Shown here one piece after another: positions 23,279 to 32,829 of a DNA stretch of 64,000 nucleotides; position 1 is the first letter of the stretch; the number at the start of each line of letters is the position of its first letter. This DNA comes from Hofstenia miamia (Eukaryota > Xenacoelomorpha > Acoela), in NCBI GenBank assembly GCA_004352715.1, contig SCFE01000006.1, positions 2,553,217-2,617,216 on the forward strand, read 5' to 3'. Made by a program: the position numbers and the translations under genes. Below the pieces are notes generated by a model that searched no databases, had not been told where the DNA came from, and worked only from the letters and a program-made list of their open reading frames with translations.

Positions 23279-23350
23279 ATGTATGATATGGCAAAAGCTT
23301 TTGACAAAGTTCCTCACAACTTAGTCAAAAGCTTTTGCCATATCATACAT
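23279..23350. repeat. perfect 27-bp inverted repeat with 18-bp loop
   Basis: The arm at 23279-23305 (starting ATGTATGATATGGCAAAAGC) is the exact reverse complement of 23324-23350. The loop is AAAGTTCCTCACAACTTA. The left arm plus loop encodes reverse transcriptase motif A. Confidence 0.95.
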
Positions 23351-23412
23351 TAATATTAATCATAACATTAATAATTGTTCTGTTGATTTATATAAATGAC
23401 TTGTTTCAGACG
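23282..23412 (+). pseudogene. LINE reverse transcriptase scrap with foldback
   Basis: 23282-23326 reads Y-D-M-A-K-A-F-D-K-V-P-H-N-L-V, the palm motif A of CR1/jockey-type reverse transcriptases with its catalytic Asp. About 50 bp later, V-L-L-I-Y-I-N-D-L (about 23380-23405) matches the block L-L-F-L-I-Y-I-N-D-L that lies between motifs B and C. The normal spacing between these blocks is some 60-70 codons. Here the interval is mostly the inverted copy of the motif A segment, so a deletion coincided with an inverted duplication. Confidence 0.7.
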
Positions 23413-23756
23413 TTCTGATAAGGGTTCACACAATGAATGAGAGGAAGCAGACTTTTCTCGTACTAGATTACTATTTAATTAATGATGATTCTAAAATCAT
23501 GAACAATGAGTAAACTGTTTGTGATTTACAATGTATTTTTCTATTTTATACAATTTGTAGTTGTAAATACATGATTTAATTGTACTATTACAAAAATACA
23601 AAATTGACAGAGATTACAAATCAAACAATATAAAAATATGAGAATTGCACATCTTTTGTAGAGGCATCTGCACAGAGAGACATTTTTAACAGCGATATAA
23701 CTAGCAATTAAACGAACACACAACATAGAATGAGTAATGTTTCGTTTCTAACAATT

Positions 23757-24388
23757 TTAGACACTGGTCTCGCGATTGTCTTCTGACACGTGATTCCCTG
23801 AGTACACAGCAACACTGTTCCAATCATTTGCAAGCACCGGTTTTCTGTGGGAGTTGCAATAGGGAAGCACATTGCTGCTCCCGCGTTGCACTACCTTGTC
23901 ACACAGTGGTTGATGCTGATTTGAGTTATCCAGTAAAAATTGTAAGCGCTCAACGGCAGCGTTCGGCGCCATTTTAATAGGATTGAGAAAATTGCGCGCG
24001 CAAATGTAAGTGTAGTCGCAATCGGTGTTGCCAAGTAATGCTTCCTGCCGAAAGTGACTGTAAGGTGGACGAATGTTGTTCGAGAACTGCCAATCGTCTT
24101 CACTTGGTGAAGCAGTATTCGAAGCGATGCTGTTCTGATGGTAAATGCGGGCGTCGGTAAGAGGCATCTTCTCAAAGTCTCTCAATCGGAAGTTCTTGGG
24201 ATCGATCACTGCTGTTCTCTTCGGACGGTCGTTACTGCGGGAAAAGCGTCCGGAATTTGTGACGACGCCTGAATCAGTAGAATCTCTTATAGATAATTCG
24301 TTTCTGAGACTGTCGTCACTGTCATCTGACTCTGAAGGACGATTTTGAAATGAGATGATCCGTTGTCGCAGCGAAGGTGATTTATCGC
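23757..24388 (-). CDS. terminal exon of an unidentified host gene, PDZ-ligand C-terminus
   Basis: This minus-strand reading frame of about 210 codons is clearly less AT-rich than the flanking sequence and contains no transposon motifs. The likely acceptor is TTGTAATTTAG ending at 24389, so the exon opens with GC GAT AAA. The protein is hydrophilic, with an acidic-serine cluster (S-E-S-D-D-S-D-D-S) about 20 residues in, then a basic patch (R-S-N-D-R-P-K-R) and a tyrosine- and proline-containing middle. It has no membrane segment. It ends E-T-S-V followed by TAA. X-S/T-X-V at a C-terminus is a class I PDZ-domain ligand, which suggests the cytoplasmic tail of a membrane receptor or channel. I do not recognise the family. 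An unspliced start at the ATG near 24404 is possible but less likely. Confidence 0.6.
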
Positions 24389-24764
24389 CTAAATTACAAG
24401 TCATACAGTATTTCCAATTACAGCATAAGGATTAAAATATATGGTGAAAAACGACCTAGATCGCACAAGGCATTGTTAAGTTCAAATCCACAGCAATTTT
24501 AATGAATAAAAGAACATTGTAAACGAAAATGATTAAGAAAAAGATAGTAATAATCCTACTTTAGCGATAGCATGGCGATTTACCATACTAAAATAATGAT
24601 GACGCAACAAATACAGTTAAACCAGATATTTGTTGCAAAAATTTCGCTCAGGTATTCAATATAAGGAACATAACAAATTACTCTCACTTTTGAAGCCTTA
24701 CCGCCATTGCATTTGCCTTAAAGTATGTAGGCGGTAAATGGATACCTTTAATGGACTCTCGAAC

Positions 24765-24768
<4 letters not shown>

Positions 24769-24800
<32 letters not shown>
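24769..24800. repeat. (TA)n microsatellite
   Basis: About 32 bp of TA repeats lie inside the inferred intron, directly upstream of the Penelope-like fragment. Confidence 0.9.
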
Positions 24801-24801
<1 letters not shown>

Positions 24802-25027
24802 TATATCATTGTTTGACGACTTTGATGAATGTTCAAGTTCATACATTGGCGAGACCAGAAGGCATTTAGAATCTCGGCAAAGGAACATATAATAGGGCCT
24901 CTACAATCCGAAATATATATACATGGATGTGAACCTAAGCTTTTAAATCAACTAATCGTTTTTTAGTCATTTTTTGATATTATTTCGTACATTATTATTT
25001 TTAATTTTTTGCTTGTATTTTACAAGA

Positions 25028-25071
<44 letters not shown>
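24801..25071 (+). mobile_element. Penelope-like element, 3' end with GIY-YIG motif
   Basis: The plus strand reads C-S-S-S-Y-I-G-E-T-R-R-H-L-E-S-R-Q-R-N-I followed by stops (about 24833-24895). The Y-I-G-E-T-x-R-x-L-x-x-R pattern is the GIY-YIG endonuclease core found at the C-terminus of Penelope-like retroelements. After the stop about 130 bp of AT-rich sequence leads into an (AAAT)n tract at 25028-25071, consistent with a 3' untranslated region and tail. Only the last part of the element is present. A lone GIY-YIG domain of another origin cannot be excluded. Confidence 0.58.
25028..25071. repeat. (AAAT)n microsatellite
   Basis: Eleven AAAT units, which may be the 3' tail of the adjacent Penelope-like fragment. 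Confidence 0.9.
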
Positions 25072-25291
25072 GCTGAAAAATTTTAAAATACTAATAAGAC
25101 ATCGTGAAACTAAAATCGCAGAAACAATATGCATCAAATCACCTAATTAAACGTTATTAAATAAACAAAGACATCAAAAAAAATTCTAAATATATTTTGA
25201 AGATCTAAATCACTAAAAAGATCGGGAACATTTCTCCAAATGCTTGAAAATGACAACAATGTTAGTCGAAAATTGTCGGAATAAAACATTA

Positions 25292-25298
<7 letters not shown>

Positions 25299-25339
<41 letters not shown>
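25299..25339. repeat. (TA)n microsatellite
   Basis: About 41 bp of TA repeats inside the inferred intron. Confidence 0.9.
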
Positions 25340-25342
<3 letters not shown>

Positions 25343-25835
25343 GAATGTAATTTGAAAAGCAAATTAAATGATTTTTCAACCAGCCTTAATGGAGTTTAAT
25401 ACGCTAGATAGTCAAATGAGACTCAAAGCCATATTTTCCTTCATGCTCTTATAGGTGGAGAGCACTATAATTGATCAGACATTGACATACGCATGTAGTT
25501 GCGATAAATTACCATTCAAATAATCGCACAAGAAATAGAGTGCATTATTTCACATCCTAATTGCAGATATAAAAGAGCAACAAATCGTATTTAACGTAAC
25601 GAAATGATTTTGGAAATCATGTCATACTGTTGAACGACTGCAAAAGAAAAAAAGAAGCCACACCCAGCCTTATTCCCAACAGATTAGCAATTTAGCCGAA
25701 AATAGGTGTAGTAAATATAATGCAATTTATTAACGTTTATACTTCAAAACAAATTTCCATTAGAGATTGGACTCTTATTAATTTCACAAATTCACGCAAA
25801 TATTTAATTTCTGAATTCTAGACGATTGGCTTTAC

Positions 25836-26015
25836 AGCGAGGGCAACAGCACTTTGTGATAATTAGACTGGTGTCAAACTCGTTTAGCATCTGAAGAATT
25901 TCTTCAAATTCACAAAAATGGTAACTGTTATTAAATTCCTGTAAAGAACCAGTCTTGAGGTCATTTCCTCGACGCAAATGTTCGGCATCAAAGAGTGCGC
26001 ATGGTCCATACCTCA
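25836..26015 (-). CDS. penultimate exon of the same unidentified host gene (inferred)
   Basis: A minus-strand frame reads about 60 codons, with H-F-C-E-F-E-E-I-L-Q-M-L-N-E-F near its middle and T-K-C-C-C-P-R at its end, and a GTAAAG donor after the first base of the next codon. The next base pair of the downstream exon completes that codon as Cys, giving C-C-C-P-R-C-D-K-S-P-S. Composition is richer in G+C than its neighbours. The 5' boundary is uncertain: AG at 26016-26017 (exon from 26015) or 26012-26013 (exon from 26011) would work, but the pyrimidine tract is weak and the frame has a stop near 26035. If not spliced, the frame ends at 25804 after ten further residues without the PDZ ligand. 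The cysteine cluster could be a lipidation or metal site. The function is unknown. Confidence 0.48.
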
Positions 26016-26039
26016 CTTCACAGACGTGTATATTTTAAT

Positions 26040-27950
26040 TCCTCACACTGCTACAACAGAATTTAAGCTCATTAATTTGTTTATTAAAAAAGTGCAGAAA
26101 CACTTTTGATGTTTTTAGGCTTAGTGCAGAGGGATTACAATAAATTTGAATTTTTCCTATATTAGACTGGAGTATGTAGCCTTGTTCTATATACATGTAG
26201 AATAGGAGCGATATTGTAATGAAGTAGCATCACGTCACTAGACCTCTGAATTTCATGTGAAAAATTTAATACCCCTAAATCACGAGTTGACATTTCAATT
26301 AGTATCCATATGACTATAACTGTAATTCTTGTGGATTGCTTGCAACGAGATAAAACAAATTACAATGCATAATCTCTGCAAGGAAACCAGAGATTAGGGG
26401 CAAAAACGACTGCAAATCTTGTAACAAAATAACTTCATTTACTTATGCGAAAAAATTAGAAATCTTTTCGGGTCGGGTTCGGGTCTAAGTTAAACCCATC
26501 TTGTCACTCTCTACTAGTAATAATATCCCAGGTAATTTTTAAAGTATTTTTTATTATTATCACCAGACTGATTATAATAATATATTCTTCACACTTTTGC
26601 ATAGATTTCGATTTGATTTCCAAAAATAGGAAATAGGTTTGCTTGGAACATCGCTGTCAACGTGCGCCGCCTAAAATTTAATTTAAAAGCAGCTTCACAT
26701 CAACAGGAACCAAGGGCATTATAATGGCCTAGGAGAGCTGAGTGGAGCCAACATTTTTACATTTCGACATTTAATGAGGAGAAAAATCGAACCTTCAAGA
26801 AAAAATATTTACTAATTGCTTAATGAAATCTCGACTTGATTTATTTTGTCAATATGTCACAAATAACATTATTTATGTAAATATTGAATGCAGTAAAATT
26901 ATGTCGATTATAAAAATAAAAAAATATATTCTGATTTAGTTCTTTTAATTGAAATTATGTACAGATATTTGAATGAAGGATTCAAAAATTATTTTTTGGA
27001 GCACAACCTCATTAGGAAATTTTCAATTTTAATGAAAATACTATAATAATATGTGATCCTTTGTTCAATTACACATTAAAACATTTTTTAGAAATTCTAC
27101 ACTTAAGACTGTGATGATAAAGATCATAAAGACAATTTTTCATTACATGAATTAAGTTAGAGAAAAATGGCAGTTTATATATAAGAACTATTAAAATATA
27201 ACACAATGAAATAAAAAACGGGTGTTCTTTTCGAAGTGCAAGGTGTAATGGGATAATTCACAAAATCAACCTGCCCGGCTGCCTGTCAATTTATTGCAAA
27301 ATTTTTTAATCGATTCTTCTTAACAAATTAAAAATAAATTAAATGAATTAACTTGAACAGCAATGCAATTTCAATAATTGATATTCATCATACGTTCCCT
27401 AATGGCTGATCAAAAAACATCTAAAAACAAAAAATATAAGAGCATAATGCAAACTATTTTGGAAAGATTATTTTAAGACAATCAGCTCTCCAGAAAAGGA
27501 TATTCTGCCTAATGCAATATTTGAAGAATAAACTTTTATGACTACATGGCGTAGGGCTTTGAATTTTGGTAGTGAATATTGCTGACTTTAAATAAAGCCA
27601 CTTTCTTTTAGGTTAAAGCATCCATAAAAATCAATAAGAAATTCTTTCCAACAGCTCAAAAGCTGGAACAAAGTATTGAACGTTCTTTTGAATGGATGCA
27701 GATAGCCCATAGCACATCTGACGGATCTTTTAAGCATAGATTCTCATGAAGTTAGATCACAGTCAAAAGCACAAGCGGTATTTAAAGACTGCTCATTTGT
27801 GATTTAACATTTTTATTGATTCCTGTCATACAGTAAATCAACAACTCTTAAGTGAAACACAACAGAGTATTTTTCTTAAATTTCATTAAATAATTAATTT
27901 TAAATAATAAATTAATTAAAATTTAATGTATAAGGATATTATTGGTTTAT

Positions 27951-27992
<42 letters not shown>

Positions 27993-29590
27993 TCTTGGTA
28001 GAAAACTATGATTTGCAGAAATACACAAAAATAAATAAAAAATTAAAATCAATTTTGAAATAATTGTGAATATTGGGCAATGACTCATTCTCCATTGAAA
28101 GAAGCGCTTGACTCATAAACCGCTAATAAGAGAAGACTGAAATTTAGAAAAGCAAAGAACTATAAATTGGGAGATAAATAACAAAAGAAGATAGATTGTC
28201 CTTTTACTAATGTTATTTGTTGAAAGTTTCTTCCCGCTCGTTGACGTCAAATATGCCATTATAATTAAAGGAAATTAAAACAGAGGTTCGTCTAATTTCC
28301 AATCAATATCCGTGTATTCCAATAATCGAAGCTCGAATGGAAAAGAGAAGTAGTGACATTGCAACGTCATTTACGACTAGGAAAAATATTTTCGCCAATT
28401 TAGTTTCGTAGTAAAGATTGTCAAATAAATAAAGTCGTCTACTTCAACAAAATGCCGCAGGTGTAGCATTTGTAAGTTAAAAACGATTACAGATGTTTAA
28501 CCTTTGCTACAATTAATCTTGCCTAGAAGTTAATATCTTCTAATGCATCGTTATTTATTAAAAACTAACAGTGATTTTATTGCATCTATATGAATTTTAC
28601 CAAACTTCATCCCCAGAGCTTATTTAATCAAGTTTTAGTTAGCTGGCTTAGGGACTAGGAAGCAACAATCTCCTGTCGACAAAATTTCAGCCTACTCCCT
28701 CCTTTCATTTGATAAACTTTAAACAACTTAAGTCACACAAGCTTACAACGAAAAACACTTTTAACACTTGAAACGACATCATTGTCACAAAAATATGAAT
28801 AAACCTATGACAACATAATTCAACAATTTTTGCATGAACTAGCAAAATTCTTCGATACTATTACGAAAAGCTCAATGTACTTTGCGGTACTACATGTACA
28901 AGCATTTAAATTTTTTACAGTAATGACAAGAAAAACAAAAATTTCAAACTTTAATACAATAGTGATAGCAACGGAAAGGTTAAAGCTTTATATTCTTAAC
29001 CGCAAAACTTACCAAAATTTTTTGGAGTTCCTAAGTTTCCCTCACGAGCAATTATCTCGGGCTAATTTGCGTTTACACGATAAGTTTTTCCTTATATGAC
29101 GGCAAATCAAATGGAAGAACTTCTCGTTAAGCTGGCTTAACGCGTTTTTTGTGACCGTTTAGCTAACAAGTGTTCCAACATTCTACCGAAAAATTTAGGT
29201 AGCTTTTTCCAAAAGGAAATAGCATTAGTAGGCGAACATTAATCTATGGAACATATAGGTTTTGGACAAACAACATCAAGGCGAAATTCTTTGTACCGAA
29301 ACCCGTTCCTTACTCAGACACAAATTAATGAGATGGCCAGGTCAACAATTATGTATATCTATGTCATAGATATCTAGCCATAGGTATAATGCTTGTATTG
29401 CATTGCATAGTGTTCGCAATTTTTCAAAAAACGCACACAATAGAATCAAAACATAATTGATAATCAATTCAATTTCTTAACACAAGGCCATATCCAGCCT
29501 ACAACCAGTGCCGGATTCTCCAACTCAAATCGCCAGTTGTATTGATTCATCATCGCTGCCAGTAAGAAAATGCATGCATTTCGATACGCA
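26040..29590. other. 3.5 kb without a supported gene
   Basis: This is AT-rich sequence, probably intronic if the minus-strand gene extends upstream. A CGGGTCGGGTTCGGGT patch at 26469-26484 resembles subterminal repeats of hAT-like MITEs, but no ends were matched. A (TA)n tract lies at 27952-27988. I see no exon with convincing splice sites. Confidence 0.45.
27952..27988. repeat. (TA)n microsatellite
   Basis: About 37 bp of AT dinucleotides. Confidence 0.9.
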
Positions 29591-29597
29591 TTGAAAA

Positions 29598-29783
29598 ATG
29601 AGTGAAAGCCAAGACAAACACCGAGGTAAACTCGCATTTACATTTCGTGAAGCGATGAGAAAACAGAAAGAAATGTTTTTAATAAAATATAAAATTGCAT
29701 TTAATGGATTGGGCATTGGATCGCTACTTATACCACTTGACGTCAGCGTAAAATCCTTGAAATATGACTTTGATCTTCTCTGA
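29598..29783 (+). other. unassigned short ORF, less AT-rich than its surroundings
   Basis: A 61-codon plus-strand frame starts at ATG and reads M-S-E-S-Q-D-K-H-R-G-K-L, then basic and hydrophobic residues, and ends Y-D-F-D-L-L before TGA. The stretch 29520-29840 is visibly richer in G+C than its flanks, which is why it is listed. The opposite strand is also open over 29525-29806, so open length alone proves nothing. I recognise no family in either frame. Confidence 0.25.
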
Positions 29784-31173
29784 AGACAATATGCGCGAAG
29801 GACCATCTTACGAACGCACTTGCTTTAGTCCCAATCACTTGTACATTGGGAATTCAGCATTATAGCTTAATTCAAGGAAAAATGAATTCACTTCTGTAAA
29901 TTAAGTAAAATTATAAACTACAGACCTAATTAGCCATGTTTCCAATAAACTGCTAAAGAAGTGTATGCATCAAGTAAAACCATTGAAGTTTCATATCATC
30001 ATTTATTTAGATTTTAAAATTTAGCATCAAAAGTACAACTGTCTTTATTATGAGCAGATAGCTTGGGGCATACCATTTTGGTAATGAATTGACAAGAATA
30101 CAAGTATTGTCTCGGTATTTGTCAGCAAAGTTTCTAACAGAAATTAAATCTGCGTATTTCCATAAAATGTCCAAAATACTATAAACAGGCCTGTGTGTCC
30201 AATAAACTCATAAACGAATGCAGCAGTGAAATTATAAAATGAACACTAAAATTCCCAATTAGGTATATTCCCTATCTACTGTATAAAGCTTAAACTTACA
30301 AAGAGTATAGCAGCAGGTTTCCATTAGACTACACAATTTCGGTACTAACAGAAAATCATTTATGGCATTCTTAATATATTTCCATTTTAATCAACATTCA
30401 TAAATCCGATTAAGAGTTAATTTCTAAAAAGTTTTTATGAAAAATATATCCTACAACGATCATATTACGAATAAAAACTAACATTTTTGTAAAAATTCGG
30501 AAAAAATGTTCTTTTGGTTGTGAATGAGAATTTTGATTGACTTTATGTACATGCAATTCGTACAAGCACGAACAAAACAAAAAAGTTGATATGCACAAAT
30601 ATATGTTTAAACTAAAAATTTTGAAAAATACAAATGCAACATAATGATGGTCCAACGAGATTTTTTTATTTTTACTAAATAACTGCTTTATTTCCCACCC
30701 AAGCACATGCAATATAAAGGATGACTTTTTATGAAGGGACCTGAGAAAATCTTTAATACCTACCTAATTATTGGATGGAATTTAAGGAACAAGGCATTAA
30801 GAGTATCTTAAGAATACTATTTGTAACTAATTAATTTAAAAAACAAAAATTGCATCTTATTTCACTGGTAAAAATGATAAAAAATTATGAGAAATGTAAA
30901 AAAATATTACACTGACTATTTATAGTAACTTTCAAGTCTAGTTTCAATAAGCCATTTTTAAATAACAAATGTTTGCTTGCGTTCAGGAGGGAAGCACATG
31001 AAAAATATTGTTTTTAAACAGTAAGTAATACTAGTATTTTTCAAGATTTTTTAATGCTTTGTTCATTAAAATCTGCCCAATAATTAGAGTTACTATAAAG
31101 ATTTTAGTAGGTCTCATCAATAAAAATCACAATTTACAATGTCAATGGTTTATTTCAATAAGCAAAACCCTAG

Positions 31174-31443
31174 TTGATGCATAGCAATATTTGTCAATGC
31201 TACAAAAACAACATAAAAAACACTTTAGAAAATCAAGAAGCACTTAGGCTCTTGAGTCTAAGCATAGCAAATTTAGCCTGTGAATATGAAGCTAACGGCC
31301 TTTACTTATTAAGTAGGGCCTCAGTCTTAAAAACAATAAAGTCTGCATTCGGAAACAAGCATAAGCTTAATAGCGTGTGCTTAAATATAAGTGTGAAAAT
31401 TATAGGAACTTTTGTCAATTTTCAAAGAAATGAATACTTTTGA
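31174..31443 (+). other. unassigned ORF, possible exon or repeat remnant
   Basis: This plus-strand open stretch of 89 codons has a leucine- and alanine-rich helical centre (N-Q-E-A-L-R-L-L-S-L-S-I-A-N-L-A, then L-Y-L-L-S-R-A-S-V-L-K) not obviously produced by AT-rich random sequence. Its apparent start is not an ATG in a good context, so if it is coding it would be an internal exon. I recognise no family. Confidence 0.25.
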
Positions 31444-31658
31444 ACTTACGAACTGAAACGAAGAATCAAATAGAAACACTTTCACGTCTCATTGAACAAA
31501 TGTTGAGGTCGAGATAAAGAGAAACTATCTTCTTCCAAGTGAATGTGATAAAAATTCAATTAAAACAAAAATTGCGACTCTTTCAGGAAATACTATTTAA
31601 AAGGCAATTAGCACTACACTTTCATTTCATACATATATGGACATATATACTTTTATAC

Positions 31659-31800
31659 TAGGGCTTTGCGGCCGGGATATCTAAAATGGCCATAGCTGGT
31701 ATCACTTAAATTAGGTAGCGGTAGCCGGAAGTGGGCACGTTCGGAAATGAAGTGGTCCATCTTAAGCCATCTTGAGCCGGTTGTGAGCAGTTACATTATA
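31659..31800 (+). repeat. possible hAT-like terminus, partner not found
   Basis: The sequence TAGGGCTTTGCGGCCGGGAT closely resembles the start of the element at 32158 (TAGGGCCATGCGAGTCGGGA) and is followed by a similarly GC-rich subterminal stretch (GGTAGCGGTAGCCGG and GCCATCTTGAGCCGG). I could not find the matching opposite end or a duplicated octamer. Confidence 0.4.
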
Positions 31801-32157
31801 AATTCTTAATAATCAATAAAGGCTTGCAGTTTACACATTGCAACCCCTTTGAACTGAAGTACACTAATTAGTGAACTGCGTATACAAGTTAATGAAAGTT
31901 AAATTTATCGAATCAAACAATAAAGGAAACAGCAAACTTTCAAAAAGTTTAGAAAAATACGATCGTAAAAAAGCCGTGATCGGTGACTCTTAGGCCACTG
32001 CCCAGACTTTCCGATTTTCCATAGTACCCAGTGACCTTTTTGATGGAAAGCCAGAAAAATTTATTTCTTCCAAAAAAATTTTACATTGCGAATTTGGAAT
32101 AGAGGTCTAATTTTTTATGTATGAGCTTCAGGTTTTTTATATACATACACCTGCATG

Positions 32158-32819
32158 TAGGGCCATGCGAGTCGGGATATTTTTATATTCGAGCCGGGTC
32201 GGCTTTAAAAATTCGAGGCAAGCCGAGTCTGATTTCGAATCTCGAGCATTTTCTACGCACATAAGCCTATCAACATCATAAATGTAAAGCAACTATTAAA
32301 TAATCAACTGCTTTACGAGTATGAAAAAAATGAATTCTAACACTTACGGTTGGAATTTGTTAAAAATTAGTAATTAATAAAAATATTATAGTATATTAAC
32401 CAATCTATGTTGATGTTAAGTTCTAAAAAGCAAGATCTGTCAACTATTATTGTTTAACATTTAAAAGCTAATGGGTTATATATTTTAACATTGTTTTATG
32501 GATGACTAGACAGTGAAAATTTTTAGGATAACAAATCAAAAACCATCAAATCTCAACATACACTCAGCAGGGAGAGGCTACCAACCTAATATCAATCAAA
32601 TTCGAACACCTTAATGCTGTTTATAATCATTCGCTAGACAACCACAATGGGCCATGAAACATTTTTGTGAACAGGGAAACACACAATGTACTAGTCAATA
32701 TCAAATTAACAACTCAAGTTGATTCGACTCGACTTGAAAATTGTAAATGCACAAATTTCGAGACGATTCGGGTCGAGTTCTCGACTCGACTCGAAATTTC
32801 GAGTACTCGCAGGCCCCTA
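32158..32819. mobile_element. hAT-type MITE
   Basis: The left end is TAGGGCCATGCGAGT and the right end, read from the minus strand, TAGGGGCCTGCGAGT. The flanking octamers are CCTGCATG (32150-32157) and CATGCATG (32820-32827), matching at 7 of 8 positions, as expected for an 8-bp hAT duplication with one change. Subterminal TCGAG/CGGGTCG-type motifs occur on both sides (ATTCGAGCCGGGTCGG; TCGACTCGACTCGAAATTTC). It is 662 bp long and contains no coding sequence, so it depends on a transposase from elsewhere. Confidence 0.78.
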
Positions 32820-32829
32820 CATGCATGTA

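Larger units (their letters stand above)
24389..25835 (-). other. inferred intron
   Basis: The donor GTAAAG starts at 25835 and the acceptor AG is at 24390-24389. The upstream exon ends with one base of a codon (T) and the downstream exon begins with the other two (GC), so the phases fit and make a Cys codon. The intron contains two (TA)n tracts, an (AAAT)n tract and a Penelope-like fragment on the opposite strand. Confidence 0.5.

Noticed and set aside
23891-24348. Open frames on both strands overlapping the terminal host exon
   Set aside because: They are shadows of the less AT-rich coding exon. Their translations are compositionally odd and are not supported by splice signals.
28236-28245. 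TGACGTCA as a CRE-type promoter site
   Set aside because: A single octamer with no gene start, core promoter or CpG context is expected by chance in this length of sequence.
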